A stretch of 64,000 nt of DNA. Origin: Lithodes maja. Its lineage: Eukaryota > Arthropoda > Malacostraca > Decapoda > Lithodidae. Below the pieces are notes generated by a model, which ran no database searches, was not told where the DNA came from, and worked only from the letters and a program-made list of their open reading frames with translations. Shown here one piece after another: positions 18,956 to 27,352 of this stretch (positions within the stretch are counted from its first letter, which is position 1; every line of letters begins with the position of its first letter). The DNA is taken from assembly GCA_037953745.1 (NCBI GenBank), contig JBAKBP010006598.1, forward strand, positions 2,501-66,500, given 5' to 3'. Both the position numbers and the translations under genes were made by a program.

Positions 18956-20471
18956 CTCCGAAGAGACAGGCCGGCTTCGTTGACAAGAGCTGAGTGGGGG
19001 TCTGGACTTCCATCTCCAGGTTAGACCCCTCCGTGCAATCTTCCGCCCAGACGTCCCTCGCGGCCATCGAAGGGCGCAAGGGCGAAAACAACCTGTGGGA
19101 GCCCCCGAGATGAGGTGAGCGACCCGGTCGGCGAGGCGAGAAGGAGAACAAGGAGGAGACCGACCCGGAGAACCTACACATTTTTTGACGTGGAGGGTCC
19201 CCCGGTACGGTCCTTGCGGTCATAAGACCCTCGTTGACCACCTCTACCCCCCCCCCCCCACCTCGCCGAAAAGGGCGGGACACCCCATCCTCTGTCCGTC
19301 GTGCGTCGGACCCCGTCGAAGTGCGGCCGGAAGTGGAAGGCTGGCCAGCCCCTTCTCGGCGGGGATGAAAGGGAGCAGGAGCAGAAGTGCGAGGCGGAAC
19401 CGACGCTCTAGCCGGCAACTTCCCTTTCCTGCGCCCTTTCTTGGCAGCAGCAGCGGCACCAGCACTCCGAGGAGGACCGGCAGAAGGACGGGACTGCGAA
19501 GACCCTGGTCGCGACACAGCGCGTCTTTGCGTGTCGTAAGCAGGGTCCGCTGACAGAGAAGCGTAGCGTTCCCAAGCATCCTGCGCGAACAGCCCCGATG
19601 TATATAACTCAGAGTATAACAAACCCTGACGAATATCCAAAGGGGCCTTCCGGCAGAACGAGGACCTTACCGTTTGGCGTTGACGAGTAGCCTCGCACAA
19701 AACCGCCTTCAGCTCGGGAACCAAAGACACCGCGAGCTGAAGGTGGATCCGCCTAACGTGGTCCAAACCCTCGCGAAGATCGCCAGGTGCAGTCGCCTCG
19801 ATAAGTCGCAGGTGGTGAACAGATGTCTGGAGGGAACCTAAAAGACAAGACAATAAGTTCGCCACCCTCTGCCGCAAGGTAAAATCCCTGTCGACAGAGG
19901 ACTTATCTGGGTGGGAAAAGAACGGGTTAGCAATAGCACAAATTTCAAGTTTGGGAGCGCTAATCCAGGACCAGAACTTGCCATCCAATCCGGCGACAGA
20001 CACAAGAGGAGGCAAAAGCAGTGACGACTCTGGGGGAGGGACGGAAACCGATCTGTCGACGGAACGGTTAGCAAATTCTAAGGCCTCAGCAAACCAGGCC
20101 TCCAATGGGAGAGGATTATCAAGGACGACGGCTAAGCCAGGCTTACCATCGTCGCTCAAACCCGTCCCATAGGAGGACAGTCCCGTCAAAACAGCGAGGG
20201 ACTGAACATCTTGAAGGATGTCCTGGCGGCTGAAGTCTGACCAGAGCTTAGTCCGAGGAGCAGACGGGGGCTTGGGCTTGACCGAAAAGTACTGAAGGTC
20301 AGTCCTCGTCGGGTAAGCCCGCACCTCCACGTCGGCCACCTGACCATCCACCCTGAACGCCCTAAACTGCATCTTATCATTTATTTGGACCGACCAGCCC
20401 AAAGGTAGGGCCCTCTCACCGGACGGTAAATCGGTAGCACGCTCCGGGTGGGAGGCCTGCACCCCTTCCAA
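18519..20471 (-). CDS. DIRS gag-like protein, second frame
   Basis: The 650-codon frame overlaps the first gag frame by about 90 bp at its start and the RT at its end. Residues 1-330 look like a folded capsid-type region (LWSDFSRQDILQDVQSLAVLTG, FWSWISAPKLEICAI, LRLIEATAPGDLREGLDHVRRIHLQLAVSLVPELKAVL). A basic Ala/Arg/Lys/Pro/Ser tail follows. The C-terminal third lies over the start of RT in another frame and may not be translated. The gag role rests on position and composition. The two frames may be joined by frameshifting or splicing, which I cannot show. Confidence 0.65.
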   Translation of the reverse strand: MEGVQASHPERATDLPSGERALPLGWSVQINDKMQFRAFRVDGQVADVEVRAYPTRTDLQYFSVKPKPPSAPRTKLWSDFSRQDILQDVQSLAVLTGLSSYGTGLSDDGKPGLAVVLDNPLPLEAWFAEALEFANRSVDRSVSVPPPESSLLLPPLVSVAGLDGKFWSWISAPKLEICAIANPFFSHPDKSSVDRDFTLRQRVANLLSCLLGSLQTSVHHLRLIEATAPGDLREGLDHVRRIHLQLAVSLVPELKAVLCEATRQRQTVRSSFCRKAPLDIRQGLLYSELYTSGLFAQDAWERYASLSADPAYDTQRRAVSRPGSSQSRPSAGPPRSAGAAAAAKKGRRKGKLPARASVPPRTSAPAPFHPRREGAGQPSTSGRTSTGSDARRTEDGVSRPFRRGGGGGVEVVNEGLMTARTVPGDPPRQKMCRFSGSVSSLFSFSPRRPGRSPHLGGSHRLFSPLRPSMAARDVWAEDCTEGSNLEMEVQTPTQLLSTKPACLFGGGRRDYVHARAGNRQGGESRSPGFPLPCISGTEEGLRRDATGGGSVGPQRAHREHAISDANGAPGTTGPAASVVGSVAGPQGCVLARPYTSSFPAILGRSDFRSRVHVRQASLRSQHRAADLLETGEAGSGSSPQGRPPDPVLLG

Positions 20472-22042
20472 ACAGCCAAGGAGCCATAGAGGAGAGGCAT
20501 AGTCCTCGACGGGACCTTGGCCTTCTGGATGGGGGGCAAGCGCGGACCCAGCCCTAGCAGACGGAGGACCCCCGCATGGGAGACAGCAGGGGGAACCACC
20601 TGAGCCAGGGCAGGAGCAGTGCTATCCGACGACCGGGCAGGAGGAGAAGCAGGGCGAGAGGGAATGTGGTCCACCGCAGAGGGGAGGGGGACCAAAGCAG
20701 GGGTAGGTTGGGTGAGGCGCTGAGGTTGTGTCACCGCCAAGAAGCGCGACAAGAGGGATTCCTGCATCGCCTCCAATCGCGCGTCGAAGTGTGACACAAC
20801 CCACCCCTGCAGAGCCGAAAATCGATCCGAGAGAGGCGACCCCCCCGAAGATTGTTCGGCCCGCAGGGGCGAGCGTGAGCGAGAGCGAGACCCATGACAC
20901 GAAACAGCAGCGTCGCGGCCCAAAGAAGGCGAGCGACGACTGCCGTGGCGTCCCAGAGGGTCTCGCCCCCGCTCACTAACGCCCGAGGGGGAAACATCAT
21001 CATCCCCCTCTTCCAGCGACACGTCAGCCCCCGAGAAAGGGGACCCCGAAACCTCGCTATACTCTACCGAGTCAAGCGGCGGGGTACCCACTCGGGGAGC
21101 CGGAAGTCGAAGATCAGGTATTGAAGAAGGAAGAGGAGTAGGATGACGGGAGTGGGAAGGCTGGCCGGGTGAAAGGAGGTCAGAAGGAGCCGCGGGGGGA
21201 AACAGAGCAAGGATCCCCGGGGCTGAGAGAACAGGGCGGCCCGACACCGAGGAGGAGGAGGGAGGGACCACCACCTTGGGACGAGACCGCGAAGGAAGAA
21301 GAGGCACAGAAGCAGGAGAAGTAGGAGGAGAAGCAACTACAACCTGGCGCTCCCCCCTGGACAGAGTAGGAGGAGGGAGCAGAGGGCCAGCTACAGTATG
21401 GACTTCCGCCCGCGTGGAGGACACATGAAGAGGACGCCTCATGTGCAGGGGAAGCGGGCGGAAAGTAGTAGAGCCCCGATCCGGAGAGGCCAGGGGAGGG
21501 CGTACAGGGGCAGAGACGCTAACCCTGGCCTCAGGGCGAGAACCATGACGAGGGCGACGGCCGGAGTCAAGGCCAGCAGGAGGACGAGGAGGGGCAGTAG
21601 AGGACGGACGACGAGGAGAGCGAGAGCGTGGACGGAGCTGAGGATCCTCCCGACGATGCGGCGACCGACCACGGGACCCAGGAAGAAGGGCCTGAGCAGG
21701 AAGAGGGCCAGGTAAACGGCCCCCAGACGGGTCAGGGATGCCCAGGGCCACACGGATCCGGTCATCCACAAAAGCCGGGGAGCGATGGCCCACAGATCGA
21801 ATGTGGTGGGAGACCACCGCCCACACGGACTGAAGGGATGCCGAGGCCGCCGCTGCGTCAGAGGAACCAGGGTGATGGTCCACAACATCGACCATGTCCA
21901 TGCACGGGCCACACAGCGCAGGGAGGTAGGCCGTAGAGGACACACATTGGGAGTGGCGTAGGCAGGACCTGTGGCACTCTAAACATGGGGAGCCACAGCC
22001 CTGGCGAAAGCAAGGCATCACACCTGCAATGGAAGAACACAC
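20381..22042 (-). CDS. DIRS gag-like protein, first frame
   Basis: This 553-codon frame starts with a Cys/His-rich segment (CLECHRSCLRHSQC, ALCGPC), which could bind zinc or nucleic acid, then a helical-looking stretch (SVWAVVSHHIRSVGHRSPAFVDDRIRVALGIPDP). A long Pro/Ser/Arg-rich low-complexity region follows, with RSRSP repeats. It is the first frame after the 1.4-kb leader. The N-terminal Cys/His segment is kept in copies 2 and 3. Its end (about 20252-20673) is deleted in both other copies. Native start and possible splicing are uncertain. Confidence 0.6.
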   Translation of the reverse strand: MCSSIAGVMPCFRQGCGSPCLECHRSCLRHSQCVSSTAYLPALCGPCMDMVDVVDHHPGSSDAAAASASLQSVWAVVSHHIRSVGHRSPAFVDDRIRVALGIPDPSGGRLPGPLPAQALLPGSRGRSPHRREDPQLRPRSRSPRRPSSTAPPRPPAGLDSGRRPRHGSRPEARVSVSAPVRPPLASPDRGSTTFRPLPLHMRRPLHVSSTRAEVHTVAGPLLPPPTLSRGERQVVVASPPTSPASVPLLPSRSRPKVVVPPSSSSVSGRPVLSAPGILALFPPAAPSDLLSPGQPSHSRHPTPLPSSIPDLRLPAPRVGTPPLDSVEYSEVSGSPFSGADVSLEEGDDDVSPSGVSERGRDPLGRHGSRRSPSLGRDAAVSCHGSRSRSRSPLRAEQSSGGSPLSDRFSALQGWVVSHFDARLEAMQESLLSRFLAVTQPQRLTQPTPALVPLPSAVDHIPSRPASPPARSSDSTAPALAQVVPPAVSHAGVLRLLGLGPRLPPIQKAKVPSRTMPLLYGSLAVWKGCRPPTRSVLPIYRPVRGPYLWAGRSK

Positions 22043-23462
22043 AGCATAAGCAGCACGGTGACGGAGTCAGCGAAGAGAATGTCCAATAAAAACCAGGGAA
22101 TGAGCATGGGTAAACAAGAAGACACATGCAAACTGGAAGGCGTACTCACTCGAAACCGGGAACACCGAGGGAGGCGATGAGGGCGGGCGATGCGTAAGAG
22201 CACAATCTGAACCTGCAAAGATGGAGAAAGTGTTAAACACCACTCAACACCTCACATGCAGGGCCCTAACACCATAAAGTGTAGACACCAATATAGTAAC
22301 AGGCAACAATATGACACAAAAAAGGGTCAACAGTGAAAGCCAACTATAACCGCAAATTTGCGGGCCAATGGAGGTAGATCCGTACCGACACAAACCTCCC
22401 ACATCGCCACGCGACCCCCCAGCGATCTCCGCAAATTTGCGGGGAGCCGAAACGACCCAGAGGGCCGAATTGAGCACTCCGCAAATTTGCGGGACCGGCC
22501 AAGAGGGCCCGGTGCCGAAGAAGCGAGAGGGGCGTCTAGGAAAACCAAAAAAGGCCCGCAAACAAGCGTCAACTCCTTATGAACTCCAAGCGACGATGAC
22601 CATCAAGCTGAGCAGTGTCTTCCTTGATAATATCCTGACTCGACCGGTCAAGGGAGAGGCAAGGAAGACACACCAGGGACACACACAGGCACATCCCCCG
22701 GGAACCACCCAACCCACAGAGATAGAGCAAAGCCCATGAGGAGAAGTGGCAGGTTGGGTGGTTTGGCACAAACAGGGGCCCCCGTGGGGTACCCCAGGAT
22801 TGGGCAAAAGTTATGAAAGGATGGAGGTGAAAACAGGAAGGGAACACAAAAAACCAGTAATGAAACTGGTGAGAAAAAGGGTGGCCTAGCCGCGAGTAGA
22901 GAATGTGTCAGGGGCGAAAAACCCTGTGGAGTGAGGGAGAGGTCCCCGTGGGGTACCCCTGGGTATCACGAACCACTAAGCGCCCAGGCCCTTGAGACAC
23001 AGTGAAGGCTCGAAAGGGGGGACTCGGGAATAACGCTAGTTATGCGGCTGACACAAACACTACAAACAGCACCGCCACCACGAAATCTCAGATTGTGAAC
23101 CAACTGTACACCTAGGCTATGAAAAAATGAGAACTCATAGGGGCATAGCAATTCCTGAATGATAAACAAGCTAGGCTAATTGAAGCTAAAAGCTAAACTA
23201 TGCCCAGACTAGCAGGAAAAAAGAATCTGAAAAGAGAAAGAAAATATAGACGGGGAACGCCAAGCGCCCCCGTACCTTCGGTAGCTATTTCGACACGCGT
23301 CTCCATTAAACACACTGAGGAGCCCATTTAGGTGTGTCCTAGATCACGTAACATCTGTCTAGCAAAAAGAAGGCCAGAAAAGCCGAAACGAACCTAAAAC
23401 AGGGTGAATTGAAGGAGCACAACAAAAGCAGACTTCAACAATGGCGACGCGTGAAAAAATGA
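22043..23462 (-). other. DIRS copy 1, 5' leader
   Basis: A 1.4-kb non-coding leader between the 5' inverted repeat and gag. It is about 98 percent identical to copy 2 in the part I aligned (22561-22678 against 53096-53213: 2 differences in 118). It holds the palindrome cluster and a duplicated GGGGTACCCCAGGATTGGGC/GGGGTACCCCTGGGTATCAC block (22786 and 22955). No convincing ORF. Confidence 0.65.
22350..22492. promoter_or_regulatory. three 14-bp palindromes in the DIRS copy 1 leader
   Basis: CCGCAAATTTGCGG, a perfect palindrome, occurs at 22350-22363, 22429-22442 and 22479-22492. Counterparts occur in copies 2 (52885-53027) and 3 (60006-60147). Such a cluster looks like a protein-binding or RNA-structure element; the role is inferred. 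Confidence 0.7.
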
Positions 23463-23760
23463 TAACAAGAGAGGGTCGCTTATGCGCACGTTCGACAGGG
23501 ATCGGCGCATGACGGAACACGGTATGGGCCTTGAGCGGTAACTAAGGTAAACCCCTTTTTCTTCTCTTCTATGCTTTTTTCACCTTCGGTGGTAGTTTTG
23601 GTTAATGTACAACGTCTCCTAGAGCAAGATAAGGAGTAGACTCTAGACGTTTTCTTTTTAACCGCGGTTGGAATGACGACATAGCAGTCAAAATAGACAA
23701 GTCGTCATTGCAATTAGGTTAATAGCCTTGACGTTGGATTTGCCAAGACTACTAACAAAT
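23463..23760 (-). repeat. DIRS copy 1, 5' inverted terminal repeat
   Basis: Inverted partner of 15394-15690. It ends at AACAAAT (23760). It includes GGTTTTGGTTAATG-type sequence whose TTAA is the site occupied by a MITE in copy 2. A promoter would be expected here by analogy with other DIRS elements; I see no defined box. Confidence 0.88.
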
Positions 23761-24029
23761 ATATCAACAAAATTTGTGGTATTTAAATAACATTAAACCA
23801 TTGTTTCTAATAAGGCGGATGTAGTTTCCTTGAAGATTATCGTTTTTGGTAGGCTACTTAGGCTAGGCTATTACCGAAACTACCACTAGGCCTAATTATT
23901 GCTCAATATTTGAAGGCTATTATAGAATAAGGATGCATTTTGGTATTTATCAAGGAAACCGGCCACAAATTTTCCTGGAAATTTGGAAGTCACCCATCGA
24001 ATGAACATAACCTATAGGCCTACTTCATA
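23761..24029. other. no gene seen
   Basis: AT-rich spacer between the DIRS end and the next MITE. No repeat or ORF recognised. Confidence 0.5.
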
Positions 24030-24033
24030 TTAA

Positions 24034-25050
24034 CCCTCCAGCCCCGGCTATGTATTATATATATATTCCCCGAAACCCGGGGGTTTTGGCCGAAAAACGT
24101 CTACGCCTAGGCTACCGCATCTTTGTTATTTGGCTTGCTTTCGCATTCCCGCGCATCCCCAAGCGTAGATGTGTTTCGTACCTGTAGAATGGCGTTAAGT
24201 AGAGCTCTCTAAGTCAACTGATTCAGTTGGGGCGGGTGCCCAACCCCGAAAAGGGTTGAAATAGGGGAGCTATCCCCCCGCCAAAGGCGGCTTTCTAGGG
24301 CCTTTCCTAGCTGATGCTGAGAGGATTGGGTTCTAGTCATGTGGTGATGGGCTGGTCTATCAGAGTGAGAACTGAGCAATCTCTGCCATATCCATAGCTT
24401 ACTCTGACTGTTCCTTTTACTTATATATTTTCTAGATATCAAGTGACGGCGTCTCTAACGTGGATTGACCTCCCAATCTACCAAGATTGGAAGCCAAAGC
24501 GTCACATTTTTCCCTTGACCCTCAACTTTCTCTTCACAATTGCTGAGGGACACAGGGCCCTGGGTGGGGCTTTGGTTTCCTGGGCATTTCCGCACCCTCC
24601 TCAGCTCCCCGCCATGGAGTGGCTTCGGTCACCCAGGCTTTATTGTGGTCGACGGGGAGGGTTCTGTGGGGGCGCTCGGTTATGGCCTTGGCCTTGCTCG
24701 GGGCCTTGGGGCTGTTCGGCCAGGCAGCTTGGGGAACAACAACAACAACAACAACTGATTCAGTTGTGATGATGATTTCATTGGCGATAACTTTATGGCA
24801 AAAACAGCCACTTTAGACTACTTTTCGATACTTAACAATAATATACAGGCACACACGAACAAGCGACGCACTCCTTCTTGTGGCGGGAGATGCGGGGCGT
24901 CGGTCCAGCCGGCTGTTGTTTACATGCGTCGGACGGACGCCTCGCACACCAAGCTCACAGGCTTTCAAGCACTGGGGGCCTCACAGCCCTTCCGGGTTGC
25001 GCGGACCGAGTTTTTTATGGGTGTTTAAGAGCTCTTCCGGGTCTGATGGG
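24034..25050 (+). mobile_element. piggyBac-like MITE 5, interrupted
   Basis: TTAA at 24030-24033 and 25051-25054. The left end starts CCCTCCAGCCCCGG; the complement of the right end is CCCATCAGACCCGG. The core matches the other MITEs, but a 526-bp retroposon (24230-24755) sits inside at the conserved CTAAGTCAACTG sequence. Without the insert and one copy of its target duplication, the MITE is about 480 bp. Confidence 0.82.
24230..24755 (+). mobile_element. non-autonomous LINE deletion derivative, copy 1
   Basis: Flanked by a perfect 11-bp target duplication, TGATTCAGTTG (24219-24229 and 24756-24766), and ending in an (AAC)n tail. Its first 260 bp match the 5' end of the LINE at 30282-34422, and its last 280 bp match that LINE's 3' end. 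The join falls at AAGATTGG. It encodes nothing and would need the parent LINE's machinery. Confidence 0.88.
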
Positions 25051-25298
25051 TTAATATATGTTTCAACCTTCGGTAAAACCTATTTAAAAAGCGGTAACAA
25101 CATGTCTTCCTACCTTTAAAATGTTGTCAAGATTCTCCTATAGACGGCGCAGGGTTTTTTTTCAGCCATACGATAGCTTAATTAGCCTAGGCCTAGGTTA
25201 CGTTTTTTTGTTAGTTTGTTGTTCAGTTAGGTTAGGTTAGGTTAACTTTCGCCAAATATTGGCTCGGGTTTTGCACATTTCGGGTTTTATGGGTTTAA

Positions 25299-25778
25299 CC
25301 CTCCGTTCCCGGATGGGCTCTTGAACGCCCATAAAAAAGCATGTAACAGGAACCCGGATGGTCCCTTAAACACCCATGACGTCACAGCCTGTGAGCTTGC
25401 TGTGCGCGGTGTCGGTCCGACGCATGTAAACAACAGCCGGCTGGAGCGACGCTCCGCATCTCCGGCCACAAGAAGGAGAGCGTCGCTTGTTCTTGTGTGC
25501 CTGTATGTTGTTGTTAAGTATCGAAAAGTGGTGTAAAGTGGCTGTTTTGGCCATAAAGTTATCTCCAATGAAATCATCATCACAGCTCAACCAGTTGACT
25601 TAGAGAGCTCTACTTAATGCCATTCTACAGGTAAATAACACAGCTACGCTTGGGGATGCGCGGGAATGCGGGAAGCAGTCTGATTAACGAATATACGGTA
25701 GCCTAGCCTAGACGTTTTTCGGCCAAAACACCCGGATTTCGAGGAATATATATATAATACATAGCCGGGGCTGGAGGG
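25299..25778 (-). mobile_element. piggyBac-like MITE 6 (ACGCCCAT-type)
   Basis: TTAA at 25295-25298 and 25779-25782. It closely resembles MITE 2 in orientation and subterminal blocks (CCCGGATGGG.TCTTGAACGCC, then CCCGGATGGTCCCTTAAAC, 45 bp apart). It interrupts an AT-rich repeat carrying GGCTCGGGTTTT motifs on both sides. Confidence 0.85.
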
Positions 25779-25782
25779 TTAA

Positions 25783-26338
25783 AAAACATGAAACCCCGAG
25801 CCAACTTTCGAAATTCAATTACTGACTTTTTTTCTTTTGCAAAATGCAAAAACCCGAGCCAACTTTCGGCAAAACTTGGCTCGGGTTTTTCCATTTTATT
25901 TATTTTTTTTAATTTTCAATATTTTAAATGCAGAGAAATAGTACCCCTTATTTTCGCCTTGTACCCCTCAATTTCCCTGTACAGTACTTCATAGTCCTTC
26001 CAAGTTCCCACTATTGGGGGCCGTATCTTAAGATTGTTGGATAATGGGGAAAACGTTTTTTCCGGAGATTCTAATTAATGACAACCACTGTATAATGATG
26101 AAGACTAGCTAAAACCAAAACAAAAAATTATGAAATAAAAGTTGGCCAGTTTCCTTGATATTTTCCTGCTTTTTAATGCAAAGACCATATTAAAATGTAA
26201 ATTTCAACCTCCGGAGATACATTTTATGTGCACTAGCCTATATAAAGTACTGTAAAAGCAAAAAAAAAAAAACTCTCCCTATAGTAGTATATAGGCTAGT
26301 AGGCCTAATTCTCCCTATTGACGGCAGTGAAACTCTTA
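25783..26338. other. no gene seen; AT-rich repeat
   Basis: Contains inverted AACCCGAGCCAACTTTCG and CTTGGCTCGGGTTTTT motifs. A block near 26025-26080 (ATCTTAAGATTGTTGGATAATG) is related to 36625-36665. No coding signal. Confidence 0.45.
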
Positions 26339-26763
26339 TTAATCCTTAGCCCTTCCTACCCGGGCAGCCTTTGTTAAGGACGGAGGCTGTATCCGGGCGA
26401 TCTGGCTGAAAACACAACAAAAGTAAACTAAGGCTAATCTCGCTTAATATACTACCTACAATAATCAAACAGATGTCAAAATGGGCGCCTTACCTTCCCG
26501 TGTAGAATGGCGTTGAGTAGAGCATTTTAGCTCAAGTAGTTCAGGAGTTATGATGATGGAAGTGGAGGTAACTTTTGCCGCGTATTTACCTCGACGCGTC
26601 CGAACGCTCAACCGCGGCCCAGGCTACGACGAACGTTTTGACTCGTCGCTCTACCTTGAATTATGGCGGGAAGCGATTTTTTAGTGTTTTATTGTTTATT
26701 ATGCCATATATTATTGTTATTATGATATTTTCACTCAATAAATATATTTTTCTGAAGTAATTT

Positions 26764-27345
26764 GTGTCTCTGTCACTTATACTTAAGTTTTATTGTTATT
26801 ATTATAGTAGTTATGATTATTTATACAGGACTATGGTAATTGATAGTCATTTTCACTTCTTTATTGTTAGGAATATATATTTTAGTGTCACTTTCACTTG
26901 TTCATATTGTTCTGAAGGCACTTATTATTACTTATGTGTGTCTCTTTCACTTAGACTTAGTTTTATAGTCATTATTATAGTAGTTATGATTATTTATACT
27001 GGACTATGGTAATTGATAGTGTAATTTTCACTTCTTTATTGTTAGGAATATATATTTTAGTGTCACTTTCACTTGTTCATATTGTTCTGAAGGCACTTAT
27101 TATTACTTATGTGTGTCTCTTTCACTTAGACTTAGTTTTATAGTCATTATTATAGTAGTTATGATTATTTATACTGGACTATGGTAATTGATAGTGTAAT
27201 TTTCACTTCTTTATTGTTAGGAATATATATTTTAGTGTCACTTTCACTTGTTCATATTGTTCTGAAGGCACTTATTATTACTTATGTGTCTCTTTCACTT
27301 ATACTTAGTTATATTATTATTATTGAGTGTCACTATCACTGTCAC
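26764..27345. repeat. 175-bp tandem repeat in piggyBac 1
   Basis: Units begin at TGTCTCT.TCACTTA near 26764, 26939, 27115 and 27286 and include GGTAATTGATAGT and CACTTCTTTATTGTTAGG. They lie downstream of the transposase stop. piggyBac 2 has a repeat of similar period at the equivalent place, with the shared motif AAGTGAAAGTGACA. Confidence 0.88.
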
Positions 27346-27352
27346 TTACACT

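Larger units (their letters stand above)
15331..23760 (-). mobile_element. DIRS-type retrotransposon, copy 1 (complete-looking)
   Basis: An 8.43-kb tyrosine-recombinase retrotransposon read on the minus strand: 5' inverted repeat (23463-23760), leader, gag frames (22042-18519), RT-RNase H (18955-17234), tyrosine recombinase (ends 16296), 3' untranslated region, internal complementary region (15745-15865) and 3' inverted repeat with a unique tip (15331-15690). The recombinase, the inverted terminal repeats and the internal complementary region together define DIRS architecture. Catalytic residues of RT and recombinase are kept. No target duplication is seen, as expected for recombinase-mediated insertion. 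Copies 2 and 3 are at 45948-54785 and 58742-64000. Confidence 0.92.

Noticed and set aside
26080..26160. A possible small RNA or exon
   Set aside because: Only AT-rich repeat similarity is visible. There is no open frame, splice pattern or structure I can support.
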